Shown: positions 37,034-45,539, numbered from the stretch's first letter. The stretch is 64,000 bases of DNA from Citrobacter rodentium NBRC 105723 = DSM 16636 (GCF_021278985.1 NZ_CP082833.1:992001-1056000); one strand, 5' to 3'. Translations and numbers: made by a program. Notes: a model not told the origin generated them from the letters alone.

Positions 37034-37863
37034 ACTTTTTCCTCTCTTCGCGCTGGTCGGTGCGCCTGGCGCTGTTGGTCATCGCGCTGCTGGCAGTGAT
37101 TGCGCTCACCAGCCAGTGGTGGCTGCCGTACGATCCGCAGGCGATTGATTTACCATCGCGCCTGCTCGCGCCGGACAGCCAGCACTGGCTCGGCACCGAC
37201 CATCTGGGACGCGATATTTTTTCCCGCCTGCTGGCGGCGACGCGGGTGTCGCTGGGTTCGGTGATGGCCTGCCTGCTGCTGGTGCTGGCGCTGGGGCTGA
37301 TCGTCGGCGGCAGCGCCGGGCTGATGGGCGGGCGCGTCGACCAGTTGACGATGCGCGTCGCGGATATGTTTATGACCTTCCCGACCTCGATCCTGTCGTT
37401 CTTTATGGTTGGCGTACTGGGCACGGGGCTGACCAATGTGATTATCGCCATCGCCCTGTCGCACTGGGCGTGGTATGCACGGATGGTGCGCAGCCTGGTG
37501 ATCTCCCTGCGCCAGCGCGAATTCGTGCTGGCCTCGCGGCTCTCAGGCGCGGGACACGTGCGGGTGTTTATCGACCACCTGGCCGGCGCGGTGATCCCCT
37601 CCCTGCTGGTGCTGGCGACGCTGGATATCGGCCATATGATGCTGCACGTCGCCGGGATGTCGTTTCTCGGCCTCGGCGTCACCGCGCCGACCGCGGAATG
37701 GGGGGTGATGATTAACGACGCGCGCCAGTATATCTGGACCCAGCCGCTGCAAATGTTCTGGCCGGGGCTGGCGCTGTTTATCACCGTGATGGCCTTTAAC
37801 ATGGTGGGCGACGCCCTGCGCGATCACCTCGATCCTCATCTGATAACGGAGCATGCTCACTGA
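37030..37863 (+). CDS. nikC: Nickel ABC transporter permease NikC
   Basis: Second permease subunit, 277 residues with a GTG start at 37030 inside the nikB stop region. About six hydrophobic segments, with the DppC-family coupling helix REFVLASRLSGAGHVRVFIDHL near 162-183 and the HWLGTDHLGRDIFSRLL signature near 55-71. Matches E. coli NikC over its full length (277). Overlaps nikD by one base. Confidence 0.96.
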   Translation: MNFFLSSRWSVRLALLVIALLAVIALTSQWWLPYDPQAIDLPSRLLAPDSQHWLGTDHLGRDIFSRLLAATRVSLGSVMACLLLVLALGLIVGGSAGLMGGRVDQLTMRVADMFMTFPTSILSFFMVGVLGTGLTNVIIAIALSHWAWYARMVRSLVISLRQREFVLASRLSGAGHVRVFIDHLAGAVIPSLLVLATLDIGHMMLHVAGMSFLGLGVTAPTAEWGVMINDARQYIWTQPLQMFWPGLALFITVMAFNMVGDALRDHLDPHLITEHAH

Positions 37864-38627
37864 TGCCGCAACAGGTAGCACTGCAAAATATCGCCCTCGA
37901 AGCCGATCGCCCGCTGGTGCGCGGGGTCTCTTTAACGCTGACCCGCGGGCGCGTCCTGGCGCTGGTCGGCGGCAGCGGCAGCGGTAAGTCGCTGACCTGC
38001 GCGGCGGCGCTGGGCATTTTGCCCGCTGGCGTTCGCCAGACAGCGGGGCGCATCCTCGCCGACGGCAGGCCGGTTGCGCCCGGCGACCTGCGCGGCATCA
38101 AAATCGCCACCATCATGCAGAATCCGCGCAGCGCCTTTAATCCGCTGCATACGATGGCGACCCACGCGCGTGAAACCTGTCTGGCGCTGGGGAAACCCGC
38201 CGATGACGCGACGCTTATCGCCGCACTGGAGGCCGCCGGTCTGGAAAACGCGGCGCGGGTGCTGAAGCTGTACCCGTTCGAGATGAGCGGCGGCATGTTG
38301 CAGCGCATGATGATCGCGATGGCGGTGCTGTGCGACGCGCCGTTTATCGTCGCCGACGAACCGACGACCGATCTCGACGTGGTGGCGCAGGCGCGGATCC
38401 TCGATCTGCTGGAAAATATTATGCGCGAGCGCGCCCCCGGTATACTGCTGGTGACGCACGATATGGGCGTGGTGGCGCGGCTGGCCGACGACGTGGCGGT
38501 GATGGACAACGGCGCGATTGTCGAACAGGGCGAGGTGGAAGCGCTGTTTCGCGCGCCGCAGCACAGCGTAACCCGCAATCTGGTGTCGGCGCATCTTGCC
38601 CTGTATGGAATGGAGTTAGCCTCATGA
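37863..38627 (+). CDS. nikD: Nickel ABC transporter ATPase NikD
   Basis: ATP-binding subunit, 254 residues. Walker A GGSGSGKS at 36-43, signature MSGGMLQRM near 141-149, Walker B FIVADEPTTDLD near 161-172 and switch His in LLVTHDMG. It pairs with NikE to power nickel import. ATGA overlap with nikE. Confidence 0.96.
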   Translation: MPQQVALQNIALEADRPLVRGVSLTLTRGRVLALVGGSGSGKSLTCAAALGILPAGVRQTAGRILADGRPVAPGDLRGIKIATIMQNPRSAFNPLHTMATHARETCLALGKPADDATLIAALEAAGLENAARVLKLYPFEMSGGMLQRMMIAMAVLCDAPFIVADEPTTDLDVVAQARILDLLENIMRERAPGILLVTHDMGVVARLADDVAVMDNGAIVEQGEVEALFRAPQHSVTRNLVSAHLALYGMELAS

Positions 38628-39424
38628 CCTTACTCAGCGTTTCCGCCCTGTCCCATCAGTACGCGCATTCGGGCCTGCGCGGGAAACATCAGCATCAGGC
38701 GGTGCTGAACAATGTCTCACTGAGCCTGAAAAGCGGTGAAACCGTGGCGCTGTTAGGCCGCAGCGGCTGCGGAAAAAGCACCCTTGCGCGCCTGCTCGTC
38801 GGGCTGGAAGCCCCGACGCAGGGAACCGTCAGCTGGCGCGGCGCACCGCTGGCGAAGCTCAACCGGGCGCAGCACAAGGCGTTTCGCCGGGATATTCAGA
38901 TGGTATTTCAGGACGCTATCAGCGCGGTAAACCCGCGTAAAACCGTCTGCGAGATCCTGCGCGAGCCGATGCGCCATTTGCTGTCGCTGTCGAAGTCCGA
39001 TCAGCTGGCGCGGGTGCGCGAGATGCTCAACGCCGTCGATCTTGACGTTTCGCTGCTCGCTAAGCGCCCGCCGCAGCTCAGCGGCGGTCAGCTCCAGCGT
39101 GTCTGTCTGGCGCGGGCGCTGGTGGTAGAGCCACAGCTGCTGATTCTGGACGAAGCGGTATCAAACCTCGATCTGGTGTTGCAGGCCGGGGTGATTCGCC
39201 TGCTCAAAAAACTGCAACAGCAGTTTGGCACCGCCTGCCTGTTCATTACCCATGACCTGCGGCTGGTCGAGCATTTTTGCCAGCGGGTGATGGTGATGGA
39301 CGAAGGGCAAATCGTTGAAACGCAGGCCGTTGGCGAGGCGCTGACGTTTTCTTCCGCTGCGGGACGCGTGTTACAAAGCGCGGTGCTTCCCGCCTTTCCC
39401 GTGCGCCGTCGCGCCATAGCTTAA
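38624..39424 (+). CDS. nikE: Nickel ABC transporter ATPase NikE
   Basis: Second ATP-binding subunit, 266 residues. Walker A GRSGCGKST at 45-53, signature LSGGQLQR near 150-157, Walker B LLILDEAVSNLD. I chose the ATG at 38624 that overlaps the nikD stop; a longer frame from 38330 is inside nikD and has no ABC character. nikR follows 12 bases later. Confidence 0.96.
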   Translation: MTLLSVSALSHQYAHSGLRGKHQHQAVLNNVSLSLKSGETVALLGRSGCGKSTLARLLVGLEAPTQGTVSWRGAPLAKLNRAQHKAFRRDIQMVFQDAISAVNPRKTVCEILREPMRHLLSLSKSDQLARVREMLNAVDLDVSLLAKRPPQLSGGQLQRVCLARALVVEPQLLILDEAVSNLDLVLQAGVIRLLKKLQQQFGTACLFITHDLRLVEHFCQRVMVMDEGQIVETQAVGEALTFSSAAGRVLQSAVLPAFPVRRRAIA

Positions 39425-39436
39425 GGTTTACATTTG

Positions 39437-39838
39437 ATGCAACGTGTCACTATTACCCTCGACGACGATCTTCTTGCGACGCTGGACAGCCTGAGCCAGC
39501 GCCGCGGCTATAACAACCGTTCCGAAGCGATCCGCGACATTCTGCGCGGCGCGCTGGCGCAGGAAACCACCCAGCAACACGGCACCCAGGGCTTTGCCGT
39601 GCTTTCATATGTCTACGAACACGAGAAGCGCGATTTAGCCAGCCGCATTGTCTCGACCCAGCACCATCATCACGACCTTTCCGTAGCCACCCTGCATGTG
39701 CATATCAACCACGACGACTGCCTGGAGATTGCGGTGCTCAAAGGCGATATGGGCGATGTACAGCATTTTGCCGACGATGTAATAGCCCAGCGCGGCGTAC
39801 GCCACGGCCATTTGCAGTGTTTGCCAAAGGAAGAGTAA
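39437..39838 (+). CDS. nikR: Nickel-responsive regulator NikR
   Basis: Ribbon-helix-helix repressor of the nik operon, 133 residues. DNA-binding domain at 1-50 (MQRVTITLDDDLLATLDSLS) and an ACT-like metal-binding domain with all four high-affinity nickel ligands in place: His76, His87, His89 and Cys95. I chose the ATG at 39437; a TTG three bases upstream is also in frame. The exact operator 5 kb upstream confirms function. Confidence 0.97.
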   Translation: MQRVTITLDDDLLATLDSLSQRRGYNNRSEAIRDILRGALAQETTQQHGTQGFAVLSYVYEHEKRDLASRIVSTQHHHHDLSVATLHVHINHDDCLEIAVLKGDMGDVQHFADDVIAQRGVRHGHLQCLPKEE

Positions 39839-39844
39839 GGCCAG

Positions 39845-40127
39845 CCCCGTCAGACGCAAATGCCGGGGGCGCTTCGCTTGCCCGGCCTACAACACCTCTG
39901 CCATCCGGCGTAAATGCCGGGGGCGCTTCGCTTGCCCGGCCTACAACACCTCTGCCATCCGGCGTAAATGCCGGGGGCGCTGCGCTTGCCCGGCCTACAA
40001 CACCGCTCCCATCCGGCGTACATGCCGGGGCGCCGCGCTTGCCTGGATCGTACCCAACCGTAGGCCGGATAAGGCATCGCCGCCATCCGGCACAAATGCC
40101 GGGGCGCTGCGCTTACCCGACTTAATG
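39845..40127. repeat. 54-bp tandem REP-derived repeat array
   Basis: Units with core AAATGCCGGGGGCGCTTCGC begin at 39858, 39912, 39966 and 40020, an exact period of 54. Each contains a GCCGGG...CCCGGC stem and the tail CCTACAACACC. A degenerate REP pair follows (40056-40100). Because 54 is a multiple of three, both strands stay open and give false 80-100-residue frames with an 18-residue period; these are not genes. It separates nikR from convergent hicB. Confidence 0.88.
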
Positions 40128-40130
40128 GCG

Positions 40131-40490
40131 CTAAGCCTGCTTCAGACGTTTGCTAAGCGTATCAATGATCCAGGTATTCACTGAAACCTGTTCTTCTGCC
40201 GCCGCGGAACTTAAACGTTCGCCAAATGACTCCGGATAGCGAAGCGTAAATGTTTTCATTTTTTCCGCATGCGCATAAGGTTCAATACCCGCCTCCCGGC
40301 AATCTTCAAGGTATTCGTTTAAAGAGATCTCGCCCTCCTCCTGCAAGCCCTGGATGCTATCCGAGACAAAATCGCAATGTCCTGATAGCCCAAGAAACTT
40401 ACCGCGAAACGCGTTTAGCTCAGGCACATAATTGATTACCGCAGGGTGCCCCGCGATTTCCATTGCATTTGGCGTTTTAGGTTTAATCAT
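40131..40490 (-). CDS. hicB: HicB-family antitoxin
   Basis: Antitoxin of 119 residues with two parts: a HicB-like N-terminal fold (INYVPELNAFRGKFLGLSGHCDFVSDSIQGLQEEGEISLNEYLEDC, about 20-64) and a C-terminal ribbon-helix-helix DNA-binding segment (TFTLRYPESFGERLSSAAAEEQVSVNTWIIDTLSKRL, about 80-116). It neutralises HicA and should repress the operon at the duplicated operator upstream of hicA. Overlaps the hicA stop by four bases. Confidence 0.88.
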   Translation of the reverse strand: MIKPKTPNAMEIAGHPAVINYVPELNAFRGKFLGLSGHCDFVSDSIQGLQEEGEISLNEYLEDCREAGIEPYAHAEKMKTFTLRYPESFGERLSSAAAEEQVSVNTWIIDTLSKRLKQA

Positions 40491-40762
40491 GGTTTAACCC
40501 CTATGCTGAGTAGCCAGTCACGCACACTCTCCACTGCGCCTTTATCCGTATCGGGTGAAGGATGAGGACGGTGAAAACAGGCAATACTGTTGTTCAATAA
40601 GAATTTGCAGCGCGAGCCGCGCCCTTCCTTAATTACGCCGCCCAACGCCTTCACCAGGGATTCTATCTCTGTCCACTTTATTCCTTGTGGTACAGGTGTT
40701 TTAAAGAGCTGTTCCAGCGTATTTCTTTGCTTTTTTCGTAAGGATAACACCTGCTGTCTCAT
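40487..40762 (-). CDS. hicA: HicA-family toxin
   Basis: Toxin of 91 residues related to HicA mRNA interferases, with the C-terminal signature FHRPHPSPDTDKGAVESVRDWLLSIG (about 63-88). Canonical HicA has a catalytic His in a GSHxxY/F motif; here the aligned segment is GRGSRCKFLLN (about 46-56) with Arg in that place. This is seen in a subgroup of chromosomal HicA-like toxins, so activity is likely but not certain. First gene of the hicA-hicB pair. Confidence 0.85.
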   Translation of the reverse strand: MRQQVLSLRKKQRNTLEQLFKTPVPQGIKWTEIESLVKALGGVIKEGRGSRCKFLLNNSIACFHRPHPSPDTDKGAVESVRDWLLSIGVKP

Positions 40763-40776
40763 GACATTCCCTTTAT

Positions 40777-40822
40777 GACTTCATCCTTTGAAGTCAATTT
40801 TATGACGTCATCATATGAAGTC
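40777..40822. promoter_or_regulatory. Tandem palindromic operator of hicAB
   Basis: Two dyads upstream of hicA: GACTTCA-N5-TGAAGTC (40777-40795, perfect) and GACGTCA-N5-TGAAGTC (40804-40822, one mismatch). Centres are 27 bp apart, nearly three helical turns less a few bases, close to the hicA start. Likely sites for the ribbon-helix-helix domain of HicB. Confidence 0.75.
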
Positions 40823-40861
40823 AAGCTTCGCCTGCCCGGCCCGCACCACCTCCCCCCGTAG

Positions 40862-40889
40862 GCCGGATAAGGCGTAGCCGCCATCCGGC
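40862..40889. repeat. REP element
   Basis: Single REP unit: GCCGGAT (40862-40868) pairs with ATCCGGC (40883-40889) across AAGGCGTAGCCGCC. It lies between the hicAB promoter and the upstream region of the hydroxyacid operon. Confidence 0.85.
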
Positions 40890-41178
40890 ATAAAGGTTAC
40901 GCTATCAAGTATGCCTGAACCTTACAGACGTAATGGCTGCAAATGAAACAATTAGCGTCATCAAATAATATTATTCGCCGCAATATTATTTGTGATCGCC
41001 CCGTCACTCGCTATTTAATAATGCAATTCAGGGTTTTCATTTTGCAATAAAAATAGATTTTATCGCCGATATATTTTGTGAAGAATATCACCAAACAATC
41101 ATTTAACGATTTTAAAACACACAAAATAAAACTTATTATTCAATAAGATAACAACAAAAATCCCTGTCGCGTATTTTG
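40890..41178. other. AT-rich upstream control region of the sigma54 operon
   Basis: No gene seen. Elements in order: TGAACCTTAC (40916-40925), a sequence found twice more before the regulator gene; a perfect dyad CAAATAATATT-N9-AATATTATTTG (40962-40992); a CRP-like site TGTGA-N6-TCACC (41077-41092); a small dyad CTTATT-ATTC-AATAAG (about 41130-41145). The length and AT richness suit a sigma54 promoter with distant activator sites and an IHF-type bend. Confidence 0.6.
41077..41092. promoter_or_regulatory. CRP-like site
   Basis: TGTGA-AGAATA-TCACC, nine of ten consensus half-site bases, about 120 bp upstream of the predicted transcription start. Catabolite control of this operon is plausible; functional only if confirmed. 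Confidence 0.45.
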
Positions 41179-41194
41179 TGGCACAGGCCGTGCA
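41179..41194 (+). promoter_or_regulatory. Sigma54 (-24/-12) promoter
   Basis: TGGCACAGGCCGTGCA matches the RpoN consensus TGGCAC-N5-TTGCA with one mismatch and the required GG-N10-GC spacing. It lies 36 bases before the dehydrogenase start. The gene at the end of the cluster encodes a sigma54 activator, which strongly supports the call. Confidence 0.88.
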
Positions 41195-41229
41195 ATATCA
41201 CCGGTGTAATCAACACTGGAGATAGTTAA

Positions 41230-42183
41230 ATGACGTACAAAATTTTACTCCCGCAGGAAATCATGGCCGAAGGGAGAGAATATCTGGAAAGTCGCGGCTA
41301 CGAACTCATTACCGGTTCCGGGATGGAAGAAGATGATATTATTCGCGACATTGCGGACTGTGACGGTATTATCGTGCGCCTGTCAAAAATGTCCGATCGC
41401 GTCTTTCAGGCGGCCAAAAAGCTGAAGGTCGTCGCACGCCACGGCGCGGGTTACGACACCGTCGATCTCGAATCGGCCAAACGCCACGGCGTGGTGATCC
41501 TTAACGCCCCCATCGCTAACAGCATGTCGGTTGCCGAACTGACCATTTTCTACATGCTCCACTGCTCGCGTAACTTCAAACTGGTCGAAGAGAAGATGCT
41601 GGAAGATTACTACTGGGCCAAGCTGCGCACGCCAAAAGTGGAGCTGGACGGCAAAACGCTCGGCCTAATCGGCGTGGGCAATATCGGCTCCCGCGTCGCC
41701 CTGAAAGCCATGAACGGCTTCAATATGCAGGTCATCGCTTACGATCCGTATAAAACCCAGCAGCAGGTGCCGCAGGGCGTACAGATGACGGACGACTTTG
41801 AGCGCATTTTCAAAGAGAGCGACTTCGTCTCTCTGCACTGCCCGACCACCGCCGAAACCACCGATTTTGTCGGTGAGAAACAGTTCTCCCTGATGAAGCC
41901 GACGGCTTATTTCATCAACACCGCGCGCGGCAAACTGGTGGATGAAAAAGCGCTTTATCACGCCCTCAGCCACAACGTCATCGCAGGCGCTGGCCTCGAC
42001 GTGCTGAAAAAAGAGCCGTTTGACGCCAACGATCCGATTTTTTCACTGAGTAACGTCGTGATTGGCCCTCACATCGGCGCCGCGACCATTGAAGCGACCG
42101 ATCGCGCTTCGCTGCACTCCGCCATCGGGATTGATGAGGTCCTGTCCGGTAAAAAACCATCCTGGCCAGTTCCGGGTTTTTAA
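41230..42183 (+). CDS. D-isomer-specific 2-hydroxyacid dehydrogenase
   Basis: NAD-dependent dehydrogenase of 317 residues in the SerA/D-lactate dehydrogenase family; interconverts an (R)-2-hydroxyacid and a 2-keto acid. NAD loop GVGNIGS near 152-158; the catalytic Arg is in NTARGKLVDE, Glu in KKEPFD and His in GPHIGAAT near 280. First gene of the sigma54 operon, ten bases before the RraA-like gene. Length is typical. Substrate unknown; the neighbours point to a catabolic role, not serine synthesis. Confidence 0.9.
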   Translation: MTYKILLPQEIMAEGREYLESRGYELITGSGMEEDDIIRDIADCDGIIVRLSKMSDRVFQAAKKLKVVARHGAGYDTVDLESAKRHGVVILNAPIANSMSVAELTIFYMLHCSRNFKLVEEKMLEDYYWAKLRTPKVELDGKTLGLIGVGNIGSRVALKAMNGFNMQVIAYDPYKTQQQVPQGVQMTDDFERIFKESDFVSLHCPTTAETTDFVGEKQFSLMKPTAYFINTARGKLVDEKALYHALSHNVIAGAGLDVLKKEPFDANDPIFSLSNVVIGPHIGAATIEATDRASLHSAIGIDEVLSGKKPSWPVPGF

Positions 42184-42193
42184 GGAGAAAAAC

Positions 42194-42892
42194 ATGTCTA
42201 TTGGTAACCGTATTTATTTAAAACGCCCGGAAGGCAATCCCGAACTGCTCAAAGCGTATGAACAGCTGCCGGCGGCGAATATCGCCGACACCATGAACCG
42301 TATCGCGGTGCTTGGCAACGGTATTAAACGCATCTCTGCGCCGAAAAAACCGATTATGGCAGGATTTGCTATCACCGTGAAAGCCCGCGCCGGCGATAAC
42401 CTGATGCTCCATGCGGCGCTGGATATGGCGACCGAAAACGACGTGATCGTGGTTTCCAATGAAGGCGATCGCTCCCGCGCGCTGATGGGCGAAATCATGG
42501 TGGCCTATGCGCACTGCTGCAAAAAAATCGCCGGGATTGTGCTCGATGGCCCCATCCGTGATATCGACGCGCTTTCAGTACTGGACTTCCCGCTTTTCGC
42601 CACCGGCTCAAACCCCGCTGGCCCCTTTAAGGAAGGTCCTGGCGAGGTGAATACGCCGATCGCCGTCGGCGGCGTGGCGGTCAATCCGGGCGATCTGATC
42701 GTCGGCGATGCCGACGGCGTCATCGTGGTACCGCTTGGCGACGCCGAAGCGCAGCTGGCGAAAGCAAAAGAGTACTCAAAATTTGACGCAAGTAAGGTCG
42801 AAGCGGCTAAAAACGGCGCAGCGAATCGTCAGTGGGTCAGGAAGACGCTTGAAGACAAAGGCGTTGAGTTCATCGACGACACTTACCGTTAA
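42194..42892 (+). CDS. RraA-like aldolase/decarboxylase family protein
   Basis: Protein of 232 residues in the RraA/4-hydroxy-4-methyl-2-oxoglutarate aldolase superfamily. The metal/substrate motif GPIRDIDAL near 118-126 has the conserved Arg and Asp. The C-terminal signature GGVAVNPGDLIVGDADGVIVVP lies near 157-178. Catalytic relatives cleave 4-hydroxy-2-oxoacids or decarboxylate oxaloacetate with a divalent metal; RraA itself instead inhibits RNase E. Operon context favours the enzyme. I chose the ATG at 42194 with AAGGAGAAAAAC; a frame opening at 42062 overlaps the dehydrogenase gene. Confidence 0.87.
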   Translation: MSIGNRIYLKRPEGNPELLKAYEQLPAANIADTMNRIAVLGNGIKRISAPKKPIMAGFAITVKARAGDNLMLHAALDMATENDVIVVSNEGDRSRALMGEIMVAYAHCCKKIAGIVLDGPIRDIDALSVLDFPLFATGSNPAGPFKEGPGEVNTPIAVGGVAVNPGDLIVGDADGVIVVPLGDAEAQLAKAKEYSKFDASKVEAAKNGAANRQWVRKTLEDKGVEFIDDTYR

Positions 42893-42957
42893 TTCAAATA
42901 AATAATAAAACGCCGCGACGTCTGGCAGGCCGCGGCTTTAAAGCAAAGGTACTTAAC

Positions 42958-44352
42958 ATGCTTTATTTAAAACTCTTACCCATTATTTTTTTCCCGGTTT
43001 TGTTCTGGATAATACCCAATCCTGAAGGCGTTTCCGCCGACACCTGGCACATGGTGGGGATTTATCTGGCGATGCTGTGCGGCCTGGTGCTGCGCCCTTT
43101 CACCGACGCGGTGATCATGCTGATCATTCTGGGATTCGCCTCTCTGGTACTCAACCCCGGCCCGCTGTTCGCCGGATTCGGCAGTCCGATGGTCTGGTTT
43201 ATTATCAGCGCCTTTATTATCTGCAAAGCGTTTGTGATTACCGGCCTGGGGAAACGCATCGCCTATATGCTGCTCAGGCGCTACGGTAAAAATACCCTGA
43301 CGCTCGGCTATCTGATGATGGTTACCGATACCGTTCTCGCTCCGGCCACCGGCTCAAACATGTCCCGCTCCGGCGGCATCACCTACCCTATTTTCCGCAA
43401 CATTGCCGAAGCGCTGGGCTCAAAGCCGGAAGAAGGCAGCCGCAAAATCGGCGCTTATCTGACCATCCTGATGTACGTCGTTTCCATGGGCACCTCCAGC
43501 CTGTTTCTGACCGGGATGGCGACCAACTCGATTACCGTGTCGCTGGCGAATGAGATCATGCAGGTGAACCTTGAGTGGATGACCTGGTTTAAAGCCGCTG
43601 TGCTTCCCGCTGGACTGGTGCTGCTGCTGGCGCCGTGGGTGCTGTATAAACTCTATGCGCCTGAGCTGAAAACCATCGCCAACGTTAACGAAATCGCCGA
43701 ACAAGGTCTGCGGGAACTGGGGCCGGTAAAGCGGGAAGAAAAGCTGCTGATCGTCTTTTTTATCCTCGGCGTGCTGGGCTGGATGACCGGTTCGCTCACC
43801 GGCATCGCTTTCATTCCCGTCGGACTTGCCTTCCTCGCCTGTCTGCTGCTGTTCGGCGTTTTAAACTGGAACGATGTGGTCAGCGAGAAAGCCGCCTGGC
43901 AAACCTTTGTCTGGTACGGGGCGTTCTACGGCTGCGCGGTCGCGCTGTCGAAGGGCGGATTTTATGTCTTCCTCGTCGACGTGATTAAAAACTATCTCGA
44001 TCTGTCGCATCTCAGTGAATTCAGCGCCATCGCGGTGCTGGTATTTATCAGCCTGGCGGTACGCTATTTCTTCGTCTCCAACAGCGCCTTTGTAGTTTCT
44101 TTCTATCCGGTGCTGTTTACTCTCGGCATGACCACCCAAGCGCACCCGATGTATGTGGCGCTGTCTCTGGCGTTCTCGGCAGGCTACGGCGCGCTGCTGA
44201 CCCACTATGGCAACGGCGCGGGGGTCTTTACCTTCTCCAGCGGCTATGTCCCGCAAAAAACCTTCTGGCTGTTGGGAACCATCATGGTGGTGATTAACGT
44301 GCTGATTTACCTGCTGATCGGTATTCCTTACTGGAAGCTCATCGGTATTTAA
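42958..44352 (+). CDS. DASS/SLC13-type anion permease
   Basis: Membrane protein of 464 residues with about 12-13 hydrophobic segments in the divalent anion:Na+ symporter family. Typical features: TDTVLAPATGSNMSRSGGITYPIFRNI near 120-146 (first SNT-like signature) and AGYGALLTHYGNGAGVFTFSSGYV near 401-424 (second). Relatives carry tartrate, citrate, 2-oxoglutarate or succinate, so a di- or tricarboxylate substrate is expected. 65 bases separate it from the RraA-like gene, with no terminator. Confidence 0.9.
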   Translation: MLYLKLLPIIFFPVLFWIIPNPEGVSADTWHMVGIYLAMLCGLVLRPFTDAVIMLIILGFASLVLNPGPLFAGFGSPMVWFIISAFIICKAFVITGLGKRIAYMLLRRYGKNTLTLGYLMMVTDTVLAPATGSNMSRSGGITYPIFRNIAEALGSKPEEGSRKIGAYLTILMYVVSMGTSSLFLTGMATNSITVSLANEIMQVNLEWMTWFKAAVLPAGLVLLLAPWVLYKLYAPELKTIANVNEIAEQGLRELGPVKREEKLLIVFFILGVLGWMTGSLTGIAFIPVGLAFLACLLLFGVLNWNDVVSEKAAWQTFVWYGAFYGCAVALSKGGFYVFLVDVIKNYLDLSHLSEFSAIAVLVFISLAVRYFFVSNSAFVVSFYPVLFTLGMTTQAHPMYVALSLAFSAGYGALLTHYGNGAGVFTFSSGYVPQKTFWLLGTIMVVINVLIYLLIGIPYWKLIGI

Positions 44353-44364
44353 CAGGAGTCATCA

Positions 44365-45528
44365 ATGAAACTGGATATTGTGATTAAAAATGGCCTGATT
44401 GCCGATGTCGAAAGCAATGATTATGTCAATCGCAGCATTGGCATTGCCGGAAACCGGATTGTCGACCTGAATAACGTCGATGCCGCGCAGGCGGAAACGG
44501 TAATCGACGCCGCTGGCTGTATCGTACTGCCGGGGCTGATCGATTTTCACGCCCATGTCTTTCATGGCGGCACGGCGATTAGCGTTAATCCGGATATAGT
44601 CTGCCTGCCGAATGGCGTCACCAGCGTGGTGGATGCGGGAAGCAGCGGCTGGGTCAATTACCCGCTGTTTCGTCACAGCGTGATAACCCCTTCAATGGTG
44701 AAGATAAAAAGCTATCTGAACGTGGTGAACGTCGGGCTTTCCACGCTCGGCGGCGGGCCAACCGGCTATCTGGAAAACACCAATCCGGCAAACTATAACG
44801 TGGAGAAAATCGCCCAAACGCTGGCGGAAAACGGTGACAACATCCTCGGTCTGAAGTTGCGCTACAGTCAGGATATTGCCAAAGGCAAAGCGTACGCCAG
44901 CGATCCCTTTTTAACGACCGTGGCGCTCGCGCGGGAGCTGGATACTTCCCTTTGCGTTCACGTGACCGACTCCCTGCTGCCCGCAGATGAGCTGATTGGC
45001 CATTTTCAGGCCGATGATATTTACGCCCACTGTTTTCACGGGACGGGGCACTCCATCCTTGATGAGCAGGGCGACGTTTTCGCAGCGGTGAAAGAGGCTA
45101 AAGAGCGGGGCGTCATTTTTGATTGTTCGAACGGCGTGGCGCACTTTGATTTTAAGGTTGCCAGCAATGCGCTGGAACAGGGCTTTTATCCGGACATCAT
45201 CAGCACCGACCTGACGCACAGAAACAGTCTGCGCACGGATAAGGTGTACAGCCTGCTGCACGTGATGTCGAAATATCTCAATATGGGCATGTCATTCTTT
45301 GATGTGCTGCGCGCGGTGACCGCGACTCCGGCTCGCCTGATGAAAATGGCAGGGCAAATCGGTACGTTGCAGCCCGGCGCCTTTGCCGATATCTCCATCG
45401 TCAAAATACGCAAAGAGCGGATTGTATTTGAAGATACGCGCGGCGTGAAAATGGAAGGCGATCGCTATATCGATAACTGCGCGACGCTGTGCAATGGTCA
45501 GATTGTCTATCGCCGTCTTCATTTTTAA
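44365..45528 (+). CDS. Amidohydrolase-superfamily metallohydrolase (cog3964-like)
   Basis: Binuclear-metal amidohydrolase, 387 residues, often labelled dihydroorotase or deacetylase. All metal ligands are visible: His62 and His64 in FHAHVFHGG, bridging Lys164 in LGLKLRYS, His199, His222 in YAHCFHGTG and Asp282 in STDLTH. As I recall, cog3964 relatives hydrolyse acetylated (R)-2-hydroxyacids such as acetyl-(R)-mandelate and some N-acyl-D-amino acids. That would feed directly into the D-2-hydroxyacid dehydrogenase of this operon. Substrate not determined. Confidence 0.87.
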   Translation: MKLDIVIKNGLIADVESNDYVNRSIGIAGNRIVDLNNVDAAQAETVIDAAGCIVLPGLIDFHAHVFHGGTAISVNPDIVCLPNGVTSVVDAGSSGWVNYPLFRHSVITPSMVKIKSYLNVVNVGLSTLGGGPTGYLENTNPANYNVEKIAQTLAENGDNILGLKLRYSQDIAKGKAYASDPFLTTVALARELDTSLCVHVTDSLLPADELIGHFQADDIYAHCFHGTGHSILDEQGDVFAAVKEAKERGVIFDCSNGVAHFDFKVASNALEQGFYPDIISTDLTHRNSLRTDKVYSLLHVMSKYLNMGMSFFDVLRAVTATPARLMKMAGQIGTLQPGAFADISIVKIRKERIVFEDTRGVKMEGDRYIDNCATLCNGQIVYRRLHF

Positions 45529-45539
45529 GCATCGTCGGT

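Noticed and set aside
39817..40125. Open frames of 80-100 codons on both strands in the repeat array
   Set aside because: They arise because the repeat period is 54, a multiple of three. There is no ribosome-binding site and the protein would be an 18-residue repeat rich in Pro, Gly and Arg.
40962..40992. CRISPR-like or terminator repeat
   Set aside because: Single AT-only dyad without repeats at regular spacing, spacers or T-run; treated as a possible binding site only.
41230..42183. Phosphoglycerate dehydrogenase (serA) for the first gene of the sigma54 operon
   Set aside because: It lacks the C-terminal ACT domain of SerA and sits in a catabolic operon, so serine synthesis is unlikely.
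42194..42892. RNase E inhibitor RraA
   Set aside because: Longer than RraA (232 versus about 161 residues), has the catalytic Arg-Asp pair of the aldolase branch, and lies in a metabolic operon.
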